From the NCBI RefSeq assembly GCF_932526225.1, contig NC_064045.1, forward strand, positions 15,682,442 through 15,746,441: a stretch of DNA of 64,000 nucleotides. The letters run 5' to 3'. How positions within the stretch are numbered: the stretch's first letter is position 1; each line of letters starts with the position of its first letter. Source of the stretch: Nematostella vectensis. Its lineage: Eukaryota > Cnidaria > Anthozoa > Actiniaria > Edwardsiidae. The translations under genes were made by a program, and so were the position numbers. Below, in pieces: positions 1 through 12,800 of the stretch. The notes below the pieces were generated by a model. The model saw nothing but the letters and a program-made list of their open reading frames with translations, searched no databases and was not told the DNA's origin.

Positions 1-367
1 AGGGTTACATTCGGGACTTTGTTTTTACGAGTGTAACCTCCAAAAGGTTACAATCGATAATTTTTTTTCCGAATTTAAATTCCAAAAAGTAACATTAGGA
101 AAATAAAACAGTATACTCGGTAAAAAAGGTATATCAATCTATCGAGCGCTATGCTCTATGTTAGAATCTACTTAATCAAGTTATCCAAGGAATCTAGTTA
201 GTTCTTGTGTGCATAAAATATGTACAGGATCCTGAACAAAGCATGAGCACATCAAAGATGCTGAGAGTACATAAAAATGTCCCTATACCTTCTTTTTATG
301 TCATGACACACCAAGAACAGTATAATTAAGTATCGATATTTAAAAAAAAATAAAGAAAAAAAAAATA
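1..367. repeat. Left-edge partial satellite unit (cut by window)
   Basis: This is the right-hand two thirds of a unit whose landmark lies outside the window. It starts inside the sub-repeat cluster at AGGGTTACATTCGGG and contains the AT-rich body, all the palindromes and the A tract. It has the minor variants GAATTTAAATTCC and GGTAAAAAAGG that recur in the 16.6 kb, 32-33 kb, 41-42 kb and 51.6 kb units. Confidence 0.9.
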
Positions 368-1460
368 GGCTATCAGCGGGAATCGAACCCGGGTCGCTGC
401 GTTAGTAGTCAAGTGCCCGCAACGAAAGACTAACGTGGCATTGCTGAAGGGAATTGTAATGAAAATTACTTTTAATACTATTGGTATCGTAAACTATCCC
501 AAGCAAAGTCACCATCGGACTGGAGGTTACATTCGGGAAAAGCTGTAGGGTTACATTCGGGAATTTGTTTTACGAGTGTAACATCCAAAAGGTTACAATC
601 GATAATTTTTTTTCCGAATGTAAATTCCAAAAAGTAACATTAGGAAAAATAAAACAGTATACTCGGAAAAAAAGGTATATCAATCTATCGAGCGCTATGC
701 TCTATGTTAGAATCTACTTAATCAAGTTATCCAAGGAATCTAGTTAGTTCTTGTGTGCATAAAATATGTACAGGATCCTGAACAAAGCATGAGCACATCA
801 AAGATGCTGAGAGTACATCAAAATGTCCCTATACCTTCTTTTTATGTCATGACACACCAAGAACAGTATAATTAAGTATCGATATTTAAAAAAAATAAAT
901 AAAGAAAAAAAAATAGGCTATCAGCGGGAATCGAACCCGGGTCGCTGCGTTAGTAGTCAAGTGCCCGCAACAAAAGACTAACGTGGCATTGCTGAAGGGA
1001 ATTGTAATGAAAATTACTTTTAATACTATTGGTATCGTAAACTATCCCAAGCAAAGTCACCATCGGACTGGAGGTTACATTCGGGAAAAGCTTCAGGGTT
1101 ACATTCGGGAATTTGTTTTACGAGTGTAACATCCAAAAGGTTACAATCGATAATTTTTTTTTCCGAATGTAAATTCCAAAAAGTAACATTAGGAAAAATA
1201 AAACAGTATACTCGGAAAAAAAGGTATATCAATCTATCGAGCGCTATGCTCTATGTTAGAATCTACTTAATCAAGTTATCCAAGGAATCTAGTTAGTTCT
1301 TGTGTGCATAAAATATGTACAGGATCCTGAACAAAGCATGAGCACATCAAAGATGCTGAGAGTACATCAAAATGTCCCTATACCTTCTTTTTATGTCATG
1401 ACACACCAAGAACAGTATAATTAAGTATCGATATTTAAAAAAAAATAAAGAAAAAAAATA
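1..1460. repeat. Block copied at 16566-18026 (offset ~16564 bp)
   Basis: The first two landmarks (368, 916) match 16931 and 17480. Shared rare variants: GAATTTAAATTCC at 73 and 16635, AAAGCTGTAGGG at 540 and 17103, GTAACATCC at 579 and 17142, and GCAACAAAAGAC at 968 and 17533. The offset equals 30 units of 546 plus the 184-bp partial unit. The match fades near 1461/18027, where the left arm of the tRNA-like stem differs. Confidence 0.75.
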
Positions 1461-3059
1461 GGCTATCAGCGGGAATCGAACCCGGGTCGCTGCGTTAGTA
1501 GTCAAGTGCCCGCAACGAAAGACTAACGTGGCATTGCTGAAGGGAATTGTAATGAAAATTACTTTTAATACTATTGGTATCGTAAACTATCCCAAGCAAA
1601 GTCACCATCGGACTGGAAGTTACATTCGGGAAAAGCTTCAGGGTTACATTCGGGAATTTGTTTTACGAGTGTAACCTCCAAAAGGTTACAATCAATAATT
1701 TTGTTTCCGAATGTAAATTCCAAAAAGTAACATTAGGAAAAATAAAACAGTATACTCGGAAAAAAAGGTATATCAATCTATCGAGCGCTATGCTCTATGT
1801 TAGAATCTACTTAATCAAGTTATCCAAGGAATCTAGTTAGTTCTTGTGCGCATAAAATATGTACATGATCCTGAACAAAGCATGAGCACATCAAAGATGC
1901 TGAGAGTACATAAAAATGTCCCTATACCTTCTTTTTATGTCATGACACACCAAGAACAGTATAATTAAGTATCGATATTTAAAAAAAAAATAAAGAAAAA
2001 AAAAATAGGCTATCAGCGGGAATCGAACCCGGGTCGCTGCGGTAGTAGTCAAGTGCCCGCAACGAAAGACTAACGTGGCATTGCTGAAGGGAATTGTAAT
2101 GAAAATTACTTTTAATACTATTGGTATCGTAAACTATCCAAAGCAAAGTCACCATCGAATTGGAGGTTACATTCGGGAAAAGCTTCAGGGTTACATTCGG
2201 GAATTTGTTTTACGAGTGTAACCTCCAAAAGGTTACCATCGATAATTTTTTTTCCGAATGTAAATTCCAAAAAGTAACATTAGGAAAAATAAAACAGTAT
2301 ACTCGGAAAAAAAGGTATATCAATCTATCGAGCGCTATGCTCTATGTTAGAATCTACTTAATCAAGTTATCCAAGGAATCTAGTTAGTTCCTGTGTGCAT
2401 AAAATATGTACAGGATCCTGAACAAAGCATGAGCACATCAAAGATGCTGAGAGTACATAAAAATGTCCCTATACCTTCTTTTTATGTCATGACACACCAA
2501 GAACAGTATAATTAGGTATCGATATTTAAAAAAAAAAATAAAGAAAAAAAAAATAGGCTATCAGCGGGAATCGAACCCGGGTCGCTGCGTTAGTAGTCAA
2601 GTGCCCGCAACGAAAGCCTAACGTGGCATTGCTGAAGGGAATTGTAATGAAAATTACTTTTAATACTATTGGTATCGTAAACTATCCCAAGCAAAGTCAC
2701 CATCGGACTGGAGGTTATATTCGGGAAAAGCTTCAGGGTTACATTCGGGAATTTGTTTTACGAGTGTAACCTCCAAAAGGTTACAATCGATAATTTGTTT
2801 TTCGAATGTAAATTCCAAAAAGTAACATTAGGAAAAATAAAACAGTATACTCAGAAAAAAAGGTATATCAATCTATCGAGCGCTATGCTCTATGTTAGAA
2901 TCTACTTAATCAAGTTATCCAAGGAATCTAGTTAGTTCTTGTGTGCATAAAATATGTACAGGATCCTGAACAAAGCATGAGCACATCAAAGATGCTGAGA
3001 GTACATAAAAATGTCCCTATACCTTCTTTTTATGTCATGACACACCAAGAACAGTATAA

Positions 3060-4600
3060 TTAAGTATCGATATTTAAAAAAAAAATAAAGAAAAAAAAAA
3101 GGCTATCAGCGGGAATCGAACCCGGGTCCCTGCGTTAGTAGTTAAGTGCCCGCAACGAAAGACTAACGTGGCATTGTTGAAGGGAATTATAAAGAAAATT
3201 ACTTTTAATACTATTGGTATCGTAAACTATCCCAAGCAAAGTCACCATCGGACTGGAGGTTACATTCGGGAAAAGCTTCAGGGTTACATTCGGGAATTTG
3301 TTTTACGAGTGTAACCTCCAAAAGGTTACAATCGATAATTTTTTTTCCGAATGTAAATTCCAAAAAGTAACATTAGGAAAATAAAACAGTATACTCGGTA
3401 AAAAAGGTATATCAATCTATCGAGCGCTATGCTCTATGTTAGAATCTACTTAATCAAGTTATCCAAGGAATCTAGTTAGTTCTTGTGTGCATAAATTATG
3501 TACAGGATCCTGAACAAAGCATGAGCACATCAAAGATGCTGAGAGTACATAAAAATGTCACTATACCTTCTTTTTATGTCATGACACACCAAGAACAGTA
3601 TAATTAAGTATCGATATTAAAAAAAAAAATAAAGGAAAAAAATAGGCTATCAGCGGGAATCGAACCCGGGTCGCTGCGTTAGTAGTCAAGTGCCCGCAAC
3701 GAAAGACTAACGTGGCATTGCTGAAGGGAATTGTAATGAAAATTACTTTTAATACTATTGGTATCGTAAACTATCCCAAGCAAAGTCACCATCGGACTGG
3801 AGGTTACATTTGGGAAAAGCTTCAGGGTTATATTCGGGAATTTGTTTTACGAGTGTAACCTCCAAAAGGTTACAATCGATAATTTTTTTTCCGAATGTAA
3901 ATTCCAAAAAGTAACATTAGGAAAATAAAACAGTATACTCGGAAAAAAAGGTATATCAATCTATCGAGCGCTATGCTCTATGTTAGAATCTACTTAATCA
4001 AGTTATCCAAGGAATCTAGTCAGTTCTTGTGTGCATAAAATATGTACAGGATCCTGAACAAAGCATGAGCACATCAAAGATGCTGAGAGTACATAAAAAT
4101 GTTCCTATACCTTCTTTTTATGTCATGACACGCCAAGAACAGTATAATTAAGTATCGATATTTAAAAAAAAATAAAGAAAAAAAATAGGCTATCAGCGGG
4201 AATCGAACCCGGGACGCTGCGTTAGTAGTCAAGTGCCCGCAACGAAAGACTAACGTGGCATTGCTGAAGGGAATTGTAATGAAAATTACTTTTAATACTA
4301 TTGGTATCGTAAACTATCCCAAGCAAAGTCACCATCGGACTGGAGGTTACATTCGGGAAAAGCTTCAGGGTTACATTCGGGAATTTGTTTTACGAGTGTA
4401 ACCTCTAAAAGGTTACAATCAATAATTTTGTTTCCGAATGTAAATTCCAAAAAGTAACATTAGGAAAAATAAAACAGTATACTCGGAAAAAAAGGTATAT
4501 CAATCTATCGAGCGCTATGCTCTATGTTAGAATCTACTTAATCAAGTTATCCAAGGAATCTAGTTAGTTCTTGTGCGCATAAAATATGTACAGATCCTGA
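3060..4600. repeat. Block copied at 5785-7325 (offset 2725 bp, 5 units)
   Basis: Landmarks 3101, 3645 and 4188 match 5826, 6370 and 6913. Private markers: GGGTCCCTGCG with TAGTTAAG (3125/5850), GAATTATAAAGAAAA (3185/5910), ATGTCACTATACC (3556/6281), TTACATTTGGG (3804/6529), GGGACGCTGCG (4210/6935), CAGATCCTGAAC (4591/7316). To the right the partners switch: 5280 pairs with 7458 instead (offset 2178, 4 units), so one unit was lost or gained at the exchange. Confidence 0.8.
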
Positions 4601-5109
4601 ACAAAGCATTAGCACATCAAAGATGCTGAGAGTACATAAAAATGTCCCTATACCTTCTTTTTATGTCATGACACACCAAGAACAGTATAATTAAGTATCG
4701 ATATTTAAAAAAAAAAATAAAGAAAAAAAAATAGGCTATCAGCGGGAATCGAACCCGGGTCGCTGCGGTAGTAGTCAAGTGCCCGCAACGAAAGACTAAC
4801 GTGGCATTGCTGAAGGGAATTGTAATGAAAATTACTTTTAATACTATTGGTATCGTCAACTATCCAAAGCAAAGTCACCATCGGACTGGAGGTTACATTA
4901 GGGAAAAGCTTCAGGGTTACATTCGGGAATTTGTTTTACGAGTGTAACCTCCAAAAGGTTACCATCGATAATTTTTTTTCCGAATGTAAATTCCAAAAAG
5001 TAACATTAGGAAAAATAAAACAGTATACTTGGAAAAAAAGGTATATCAATCTAACGAGCGCTATGCTCTATGTTAGAATCTACTTGATCAAGTTATCCAA
5101 AGAATCTAG

Positions 5110-5540
5110 TTAGTTCTTGTGTGCATAAAATATGTACAGGATCCTGAACAAAGCATGAGCACATCAAAGATGCTGAGAGTACATCAAAATGTCCCTATAC
5201 CTTCTTTTTATGTCATGACACACCAAGAACAGTATAATTAAGTATCGGTATTTAAAAAAAAAAATTAAGGAAAAAAATAGGCTATCAGCGGGAATCGAAC
5301 CCGGGTCGCTGCGTTAGTAGTCAAGTGCCCGCAACGAAAGACTAACGTGGCATTGCTGAAGGGAATTGTAATGAAAATTACTTTTAATACTATTGGTATC
5401 GTAAACTATCCCAAGCAAAGTCACCATCGGACTGGAGGTTACATTCGGGAAAAGCTTCAGGGTTACATTCGGGAATTTGTTTTACGAGTGTAACCTCCAA
5501 AAGGTTACAATCGATAATTTTTTTTCCGAATGTAAATTCC
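5110..5540. repeat. Segment copied at 7288-7718 (offset 2178 bp, 4 units)
   Basis: The unusual A tract AAAATTAAGGAAAAAAATAGG and TATCGGTATTT precede both 5280 and 7458, and ACATCAAAATGTCC lies just upstream in both. Beyond about 7718 the sequence follows a different partner: 6100-6480 matches 7732-8110 at offset 1632 (3 units), including ATGTCACTATACC and AAATAAAGG. The interval 7288-8110 is therefore a mosaic of two earlier units. Confidence 0.65.
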
Positions 5541-8289
5541 AAAAAGTAACATTAGGAAAAATAAAACAGTATACTCGGAAAAAAAAGGTATATCAATCTA
5601 TCGAGCGCTATGCTCTATGTTAGAATCTACTTAATCAAGTTATCCAAGGAATCTAGTTAGTTCTTGTGTGCATAAAATATGTACAGGATCCTGAACAAAG
5701 CATGAGCACATCAAAGATGCTGAGAGTACATAAAAATGTCCCTATACCTTCTTTTTATGTCATGACACACCAAGAACAGTATAATTAAGTATCGATATTT
5801 AAAAAAAAAATAAAGAAAAAAAAAAGGCTATCAGCGGGAATCGAACCCGGGTCCCTGCGTTAGTAGTTAAGTGCCCGCAACGAAAGACTAACGTGGCATT
5901 GTTGAAGGGAATTATAAAGAAAATTACTTTTAATACTATTGGTATCGTAAACTATCCCAAGCAAAGTCACCATCGGACTGGAGGTTACATTCGGGAAAAG
6001 CTTCAGGGTTACATTCGGGAATTTGTTTTACGAGTGTAACCTCCAAAAGGTTACAATCGATAATTTTTTTTCCGAATGTAAATTCCAAAAAGTAACATTA
6101 GGAAAATAAAACAGTATACTCGGTAAAAAAGGTATATCAATCTATCGAGCGCTATGCTCTATGTTAGAATCTACTTAATCAAGTTATCCAAGGAATCTAG
6201 TTAGTTCTTGTGTGCATAAAATATGTACAGGATCCTGAACAAAGCATGAGCACATCAAAGATGCTGAGAGTACATAAAAATGTCACTATACCTTCTTTTT
6301 ATGTCATGACACACCAAGAACAGTATAATTAAGTATCGATATTAAAAAAAAAAATAAAGGAAAAAAATAGGCTATCAGCGGGAATCGAACCCGGGTCGCT
6401 GCGTTAGTAGTCAAGTGCCCGCAACGAAAGACTAACGTGGCATTGCTGAAGGGAATTGTAATGAAAATTACTTTTAATACTATTGGTATCGTAAACTATC
6501 CCAAGCAAAGTCACCATCGGACTGGAGGTTACATTTGGGAAAAGCTTCAGGGTTATATTCGGGAATTTGTTTTACGAGTGTAACCTCCAAAAGGTTACAA
6601 TCGATAATTTTTTTTCCGAATGTAAATTCCAAAAAGTAACATTAGGAAAATAAAACAGTATACTCGGAAAAAAAGGTATATCAATCTATCGAGCGCTATG
6701 CTCTATGTTAGAATCTACTTAATCAAGTTATCCAAGGAATCTAGTCAGTTCTTGTGTGCATAAAATATGTACAGGATCCTGAACAAAGCATGAGCACATC
6801 AAAGATGCTGAGAGTACATAAAAATGTTCCTATACCTTCTTTTTATGTCATGACACGCCAAGAACAGTATAATTAAGTATCGATATTTAAAAAAAAATAA
6901 AGAAAAGAAATAGGCTATCAGCGGGAATCGAACCCGGGACGCTGCGTTAGTAGTCAAGTGCCCGCAACGAAAGACTAACGTGGCATTGCTGAAGGGAATT
7001 GTAATGAAAATTACTTTTAATACTATTGGTATCGTAAACTATCCAAAGCAAAGTCACCATCGGACTGGAGGTTACATTCGGGAAAAGCTTCAGGGTTACA
7101 TTCGGGAATTTGTTTTACGAGTGTAACCTCTAAAAGGTTACAATCAATAATTTTGTTTCCGAATGTAAATTCCAAAAAGTAACATTAGGAAAAATAAAAC
7201 AGTATACTCGGAAAAAAAGGTATTTCAATCTATCGAGCGCTATGCTCTATGTTAGAATCTACTTAATCAAGTTATCCAAGGAATCTAGTTAGTTCTTGTG
7301 CGCATAAAATATGTACAGATCCTGAACAAAGCATGAGCACATCAAAGATGCTGAGAGTACATCAAAATGTCCCTATACCTTCTTTTTATGTCATGACACA
7401 CCAAGAACAGTATAATTAAGTATCGGTATTTAAAAAAAAAAATTAAGGAAAAAAATAGGCTATCAGCGGGAATCGAACCCGGGTCGCTGCGTTAGTAGTC
7501 AAGTGCCCGCAACGAAAGACTAACGTGGCATTGCTGAAGGGAATTGTAATGAAAATTACTTTTAATACTATTGGTATCGTAAACTATCCCAAGCAAAGTC
7601 ACCATCGGACTGGAGGTTACATTCGGGAAAAGCTTCAGGGTTACATTCGGGAATTTGTTTTACGAGTGTAACCTCCAAAAGGTTACAATCGATAATTTTT
7701 TTTCCGAATGTAAATTCCAAAAAGTAACATTAGGAAAATAAAACAGTATACTCGGTAAAAAAGGTATATCAATCTATCGAGCGCTATGCTCTATGTTAGA
7801 ATCTACTTAATCAAGTTATCCAAGGAATCTAGTTAGTTCTTGTGTGCATAAAATATGTACAGGATCCTGAACAAAGCATGAGCACATCAAAGATGCTGAG
7901 AGTACATAAAAATGTCACTATACCTTCTTTTTATGTCATGACACACCAAGAACAGTATAATTAAGTATCGATATTAAAAAAAAAAATAAAGGAAAAAAAT
8001 AGGCTATCAGCGGGAATCGAACCCGGGTCGCTGCGTTAGTAGTCAAGTGCCCGCAACGAAAGACTAACGTGGCATTGCTGAAGGGAATTGTAATGAAAAT
8101 TACTTTTAATACTATTGGTATCGTAAACTATCCCAAGCAAAGTCACCATCGGACTGGAGGTTACATTCGGGAAAAGCTTCAGGGTTACATTCGGGAATTT
8201 GTTTTACGAGTGTAACCTCCAAAAGGTTACAATCGATAATTTTTTTTCCGAATGTAAATTCCAAAAAGTAACATTAGGAAAAATAAAAC

Positions 8290-10383
8290 AGTATACTCGG
8301 AAAAAAAAGGTATATCAATCTATCGAGCGCTATGCTCTATGTTAGAATCTACTTAATCAAGTTATCCAAGGAATCTAGTTAGTTCTTGTGTGCATAAAAT
8401 ATGTACAGGATCCTGAACAAAGCATGAGCACATCAAAGATGCTGAGAGTACATAAAAATGTCCCTATACCTTCTTTTTATGTCATGACACACCAAGAACA
8501 GTATAATTAAGTATCGATATTTAAAAAAAAAAAAAGAAAAAAAATAGGCTATCAGCGGGAATCGAACCCGGGTCGCTGCGTTAGTAGTCAAGTGCCCGCA
8601 ACGAAAGCCTAACGTGGCATTGCTGAAGGGAATTGTAATGAAAATTACTTTTAATACTATTGGTATCGTAAACTATCCCAAGCAAAGTCACCATCGGACT
8701 GGAGGTTACATTCGGGAAAAGCTTCAGGGTTACATTCTGGAATTTGTTTTACGAGTGTAACCTCTAAAAGGTTACAATCAATAATTTTGTTTCCGAATGT
8801 AAATTCCAAAAAGTAACATTAGGAAAAATAAAACAGTATACTCGGAAAAAAAGGTATATCAATCTATCGAGCGCTATGCTCTATGTTAGAATCTACTTAA
8901 TCAAGTTATCCAAGGAATCTAGTTAGTTCTTGTGCGCATAAAATATGTACATGATCCTGAACAAAGCATGAGCACATCAAAGATGCTGAGAGTACATAAA
9001 AATGTCCCTATACCTTCTTTTTATGTCATGACACACCAAGAACAGTATAATTAAGTATCGATATTTAAAAAAAAAAATAAAGAAAAAAAAAAATAGGCTA
9101 TCAGCGGGAATCGAACCCGGGTCGCTGCGGTAGTAGTCAAGTGCCCGCAACGAAAGACTAACGTGGCATTGCTGAAGGGAATTGTAATGAAAATTACTTT
9201 TAATACTATTGATATCGTAAACTATCCAAAGCAAAGTCACCATCGGACTGGAGGTTATATTCGGGAAAAGCTTCAGGGTTACATTCGGGAATTTGTTTTA
9301 CGAGTGTAACCTCCAAAAGGTTACAATCGATAATTTTTTTTCCGAATGTAAATTCCAAAAAGTAACATTAGGAAAAATAAAACAGTATACTCGGAAAAAA
9401 AAGGTATATCAATCTATCGAGCGCTATGCTCTATGTTAGAATCTACTTAATCAAGTTATCCAAGGAATCTAGTTAGTTCTTGTGTGCATAAAATATGTAC
9501 AGGATCCTGAACAAAGCATGAGCACATCAAAGATGCTGAGAGTACATAAAAATGTCCCTATACCTTCTTTTTATGTCATGACACACCAAGAACAGTATAA
9601 TTAAGTATCGATATTTAAAAAAAAAAAAAGAAAAAAAATAGGCTATCAGCGGGAATCGAACCCGGGTCGCTGCGTTAGTAGTCAAGTGCCCGCAACGAAA
9701 GCCTAACGTGGCATTGCTGAAGGGAATTGTAATGAAAATTACTTTTAATACTATTGGTATCGTAAACTATCCCAAGCAAAGTCACCATCGGACTGGAGGT
9801 TACATTCGGGAAAAGCTTCAGGGTTACATTCTGGAATTTGTTTTACGAGTGTAACCTCTAAAAGGTTACAATCAATAATTTTGTTTCCGAATGTAAATTC
9901 CAAAAAGTAACATTAGGAAAAATAAAACAGTATACTCGGAAAAAAAGGTATATCAATCTATCGAGCGCTATGCTCTATGTTAGAATCTACTTAATCAAGT
10001 TATCCAAGGAATCTAGTTAGTTCTTGTGCGCATAAAATATGTACATGATCCTGAACAAAGCATGAGCACATCAAAGATGCTGAGAGTACATAAAAATGTC
10101 CCTATACCTTCTTTTTATGTCATGACACACCAAGAACAGTATAATTAAGTATCGATATTTAAAAAAAAAAATAAAGAAAAAAAAAAATAGGCTATCAGCG
10201 GGAATCGAACCCGGGTCGCTGCGGTAGTAGTCAAGTGCCCGCAACGAAAGACTAACGTGGCATTGCTGAAGGGAATTGTAATGAAAATTACTTTTAATAC
10301 TATTGATATCGTAAACTATCCAAAGCAAAGTCACCATCGGACTGGAGGTTATATTCGGGAAAAGCTTCAGGGTTACATTCGGG
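8290..10383. repeat. Two-unit tandem duplication (period 1094 bp)
   Basis: Landmarks 8547/9641 and 9096/10190 pair at exactly 1094 bp. Markers in both copies: TTACATTCTGG (8731/9825), TGTACATGATCC (8946/10040), TATTGATATCG (9207/10301) and GGTTATATTCGGG (9254/10348). Few differences between copies suggest a recent event. Confidence 0.8.
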
Positions 10384-11699
10384 AATTTGTTTTACGAGTG
10401 TAACCTCCAAAAGGTTACCATCGATAATTTTTTTTCCGAATGTAAATTCCAAAAAAGTAACATTAGGAAAAATAAAACAGTATACTCGGAAAAAAAAGGT
10501 ATATCAATCTATCGAGCGCTATGCTCTATGTTAGAATCTACTTGATCAAGTTATCCAAAGAATCTAGTTAGTTCTTGTGTGCATAAAATATGTACAGGAT
10601 CCTGAACAAAGCATGAGCACATCAAAGATTCTGAGAGTACATAAAAATGTCCCTATACCTTCTTTTTATGTCATGACACACCAAGAACAGTATAATTAAG
10701 TATCGGTATTTAAAAAAAAAAATTAGGAAAAAAAATAGGCTATCAGCGGGAATCGAACCCGGGTCGCTGCGTTAGTAGTCAAGTGCCCGCAACGAAAGAC
10801 TAACGTGGGATTGCTGAAGGGAATTGTAATGAAAATTACTTTTAATACTATTTGTATCGTAAACTATCCCAAGCAAAGTCACCATCGGACTGGAGGTTAC
10901 ATTCGGGAAAAGCTTCAGGGTTACATTCGGGAATTTGTTTTACGAGTGTAACCTCCAAAAGGTTACAATCGATAATTTTTTTTCCGAATGTAAATTCTAA
11001 AAAGTAACATTAGGAAAAATAAAACAGTATACTCGTAAAAAAAATGTATATCAATCTATCGAGCGCTATGCTCTATGTTAGAATCTACTTAATCAAGTTA
11101 TCCAAGGAATCTAGTTAGTTCTTGTGTGCATAAAATATGTACAGGATCCTGAACAAAGCATGAGCACATCAAAGATGCTGAGAGTACATAAAAATGTCCC
11201 TATACCTTCTTTTTATGTCATGACACACCAAGAACAGTATAATTAAGTATAAATATTTAAAAAAAAAAATAAAGAAAAAAAAAGGCTATCAGCGGGAATC
11301 GAACCCGGGTCTCTGCGTTAGTAGTTAAGTGCCCGCAACGAAAGACTAACGTGGCATTGTTGAAGGGAATTATAATGAAAATTACTTTTAATACTATTGG
11401 TATCGTAAACTATCCCAAGCAAAGTCACCATCGGACTGGAGGTTACATTCGGGAAAAGCTTCAGGGTTACATTCGGGAATTTGTTTTACGAGTGTAACCT
11501 CCAAAAGGTTACAATCAATTAATTTTTTTCCGAATGTAAATTCCAAAAAGTAACATTAGGAAAAATAAAACAGTATACTCGAAAAAAAAAGGTATATCAA
11601 TCTATCGAGCGCTATGCTCTATGTTAGAATCTACTTAAACAAGTTAACCAAGGAATCTAGTTAGTTCTTGTGTGCATAAAATATGTACAGGATCCTGAA

Positions 11700-12800
11700 C
11701 AAAGCATGAGCACATCAAAGATGCTGAGAGTACATAAAAATGTCCCTATACCTTCTTTTTATGTCATGACACACCAAGAACAGTATAATTAAGTATCGAT
11801 ATTTAAAAAAAAAAAAAAGAAAAAAAAAATAGGCTATCAGCGGGAATCGAACCCGGGTCGCTGCGTTAGTAGTCAAGTGCCCGCAACGAAAGACTAACGT
11901 GGCATTGCTGAAGGAAATTGTAATGAAAATTACTTTTAATACTATTGGTATCGTCAACTATCCCAAGCAAAGTCACCATCGGACTGGAGGTTACATTCGG
12001 GAAAAGCTTCAGGGTTACATTCGGGAATTTGTTTTACGAGTGTAACCTCCAAAAGGTTACAATCGATAATTTGTTTTCCGAATGTAAATTCCAAAAAGTA
12101 ACATTAGGAAAATAAAACAGTATACTCGGAAAAAAAGGTATATCAATCTATCGAGCGCTATGCTCTATGTTAGAATCTACTTAATCAAGTTAACCAAGGA
12201 ATCTAGTTAGTTCTTGTGTGCATAAAATATGTACAGGATCCTGAACAAAGCATAAGCACATCAAAGATGCTGAGAGTACATAAAAATGTCCCTATACCTT
12301 CTTTTTATGTCATGACACACCAAGAACAGTATAATTAAGTATCGATATTTTAAAAAAAAAAAAAAGAAAAAAAAAATAGGCTATCAGCGGGAATCGAACC
12401 CGGGTCGCTGCGTTAGTAGTCAAGTGCCCGCAACGAAAGACTAACGTGGCATTGCTGAAGGAAATTGTAATGAAAATTACTTTTAATACTATTGGTATCG
12501 TCAACTATCCCAAGCAAAGTCACCATCGGACTGGAGGTTACATTCGGGAAAAGCTTCAGGGTTACATTCGGGAATTTGTTTTACGAGTGTAACCTCCAAA
12601 AGGTTACAATCGATAATTTGTTTTCCGAATGTAAATTCCAAAAAGTAACATTAGGAAAATAAAACAGTATACTCGGAAAAAAAGGTATATCAATCTATCG
12701 AGCGCTATGCTCTATGTTAGAATCTACTTAATCAAGTTAACCAAGGAATCTAGTTAGTTCTTGTGTGCATAAAATATGTACAGGATCCTGAACAAAGCAT
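11700..12800. repeat. Single-unit tandem duplication (period 547 bp)
   Basis: Adjacent units 11832 and 12379 share GAAGGAAATTG (11910/12457), TATCGTCAACTATCCC (11949/12496) and the downstream CATAAGCAC (12251/12798), a combination not seen elsewhere in the window. It is the simplest example of unit-by-unit growth. Confidence 0.75.

Noticed and set aside
565-747. Recurring ~60-residue + strand open frames (also 1658-1840, 13667-13849, 14758-14940 and many more) as genes
   Set aside because: They are translations of the same satellite segment at unit spacing, start at TTG, have no separate promoter or conserved domain, and are frameshifted in many sister units by A-run length changes.
9073-9243. 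Minus-strand open frames of 60-93 codons with phenylalanine-rich stretches, as small membrane proteins
   Set aside because: The Phe/Lys stretches are translations of the A/T tract and the rest crosses the tRNA-like module. They recur at unit spacing, frame shifts between units join different tails, and there is no independent coding signal.
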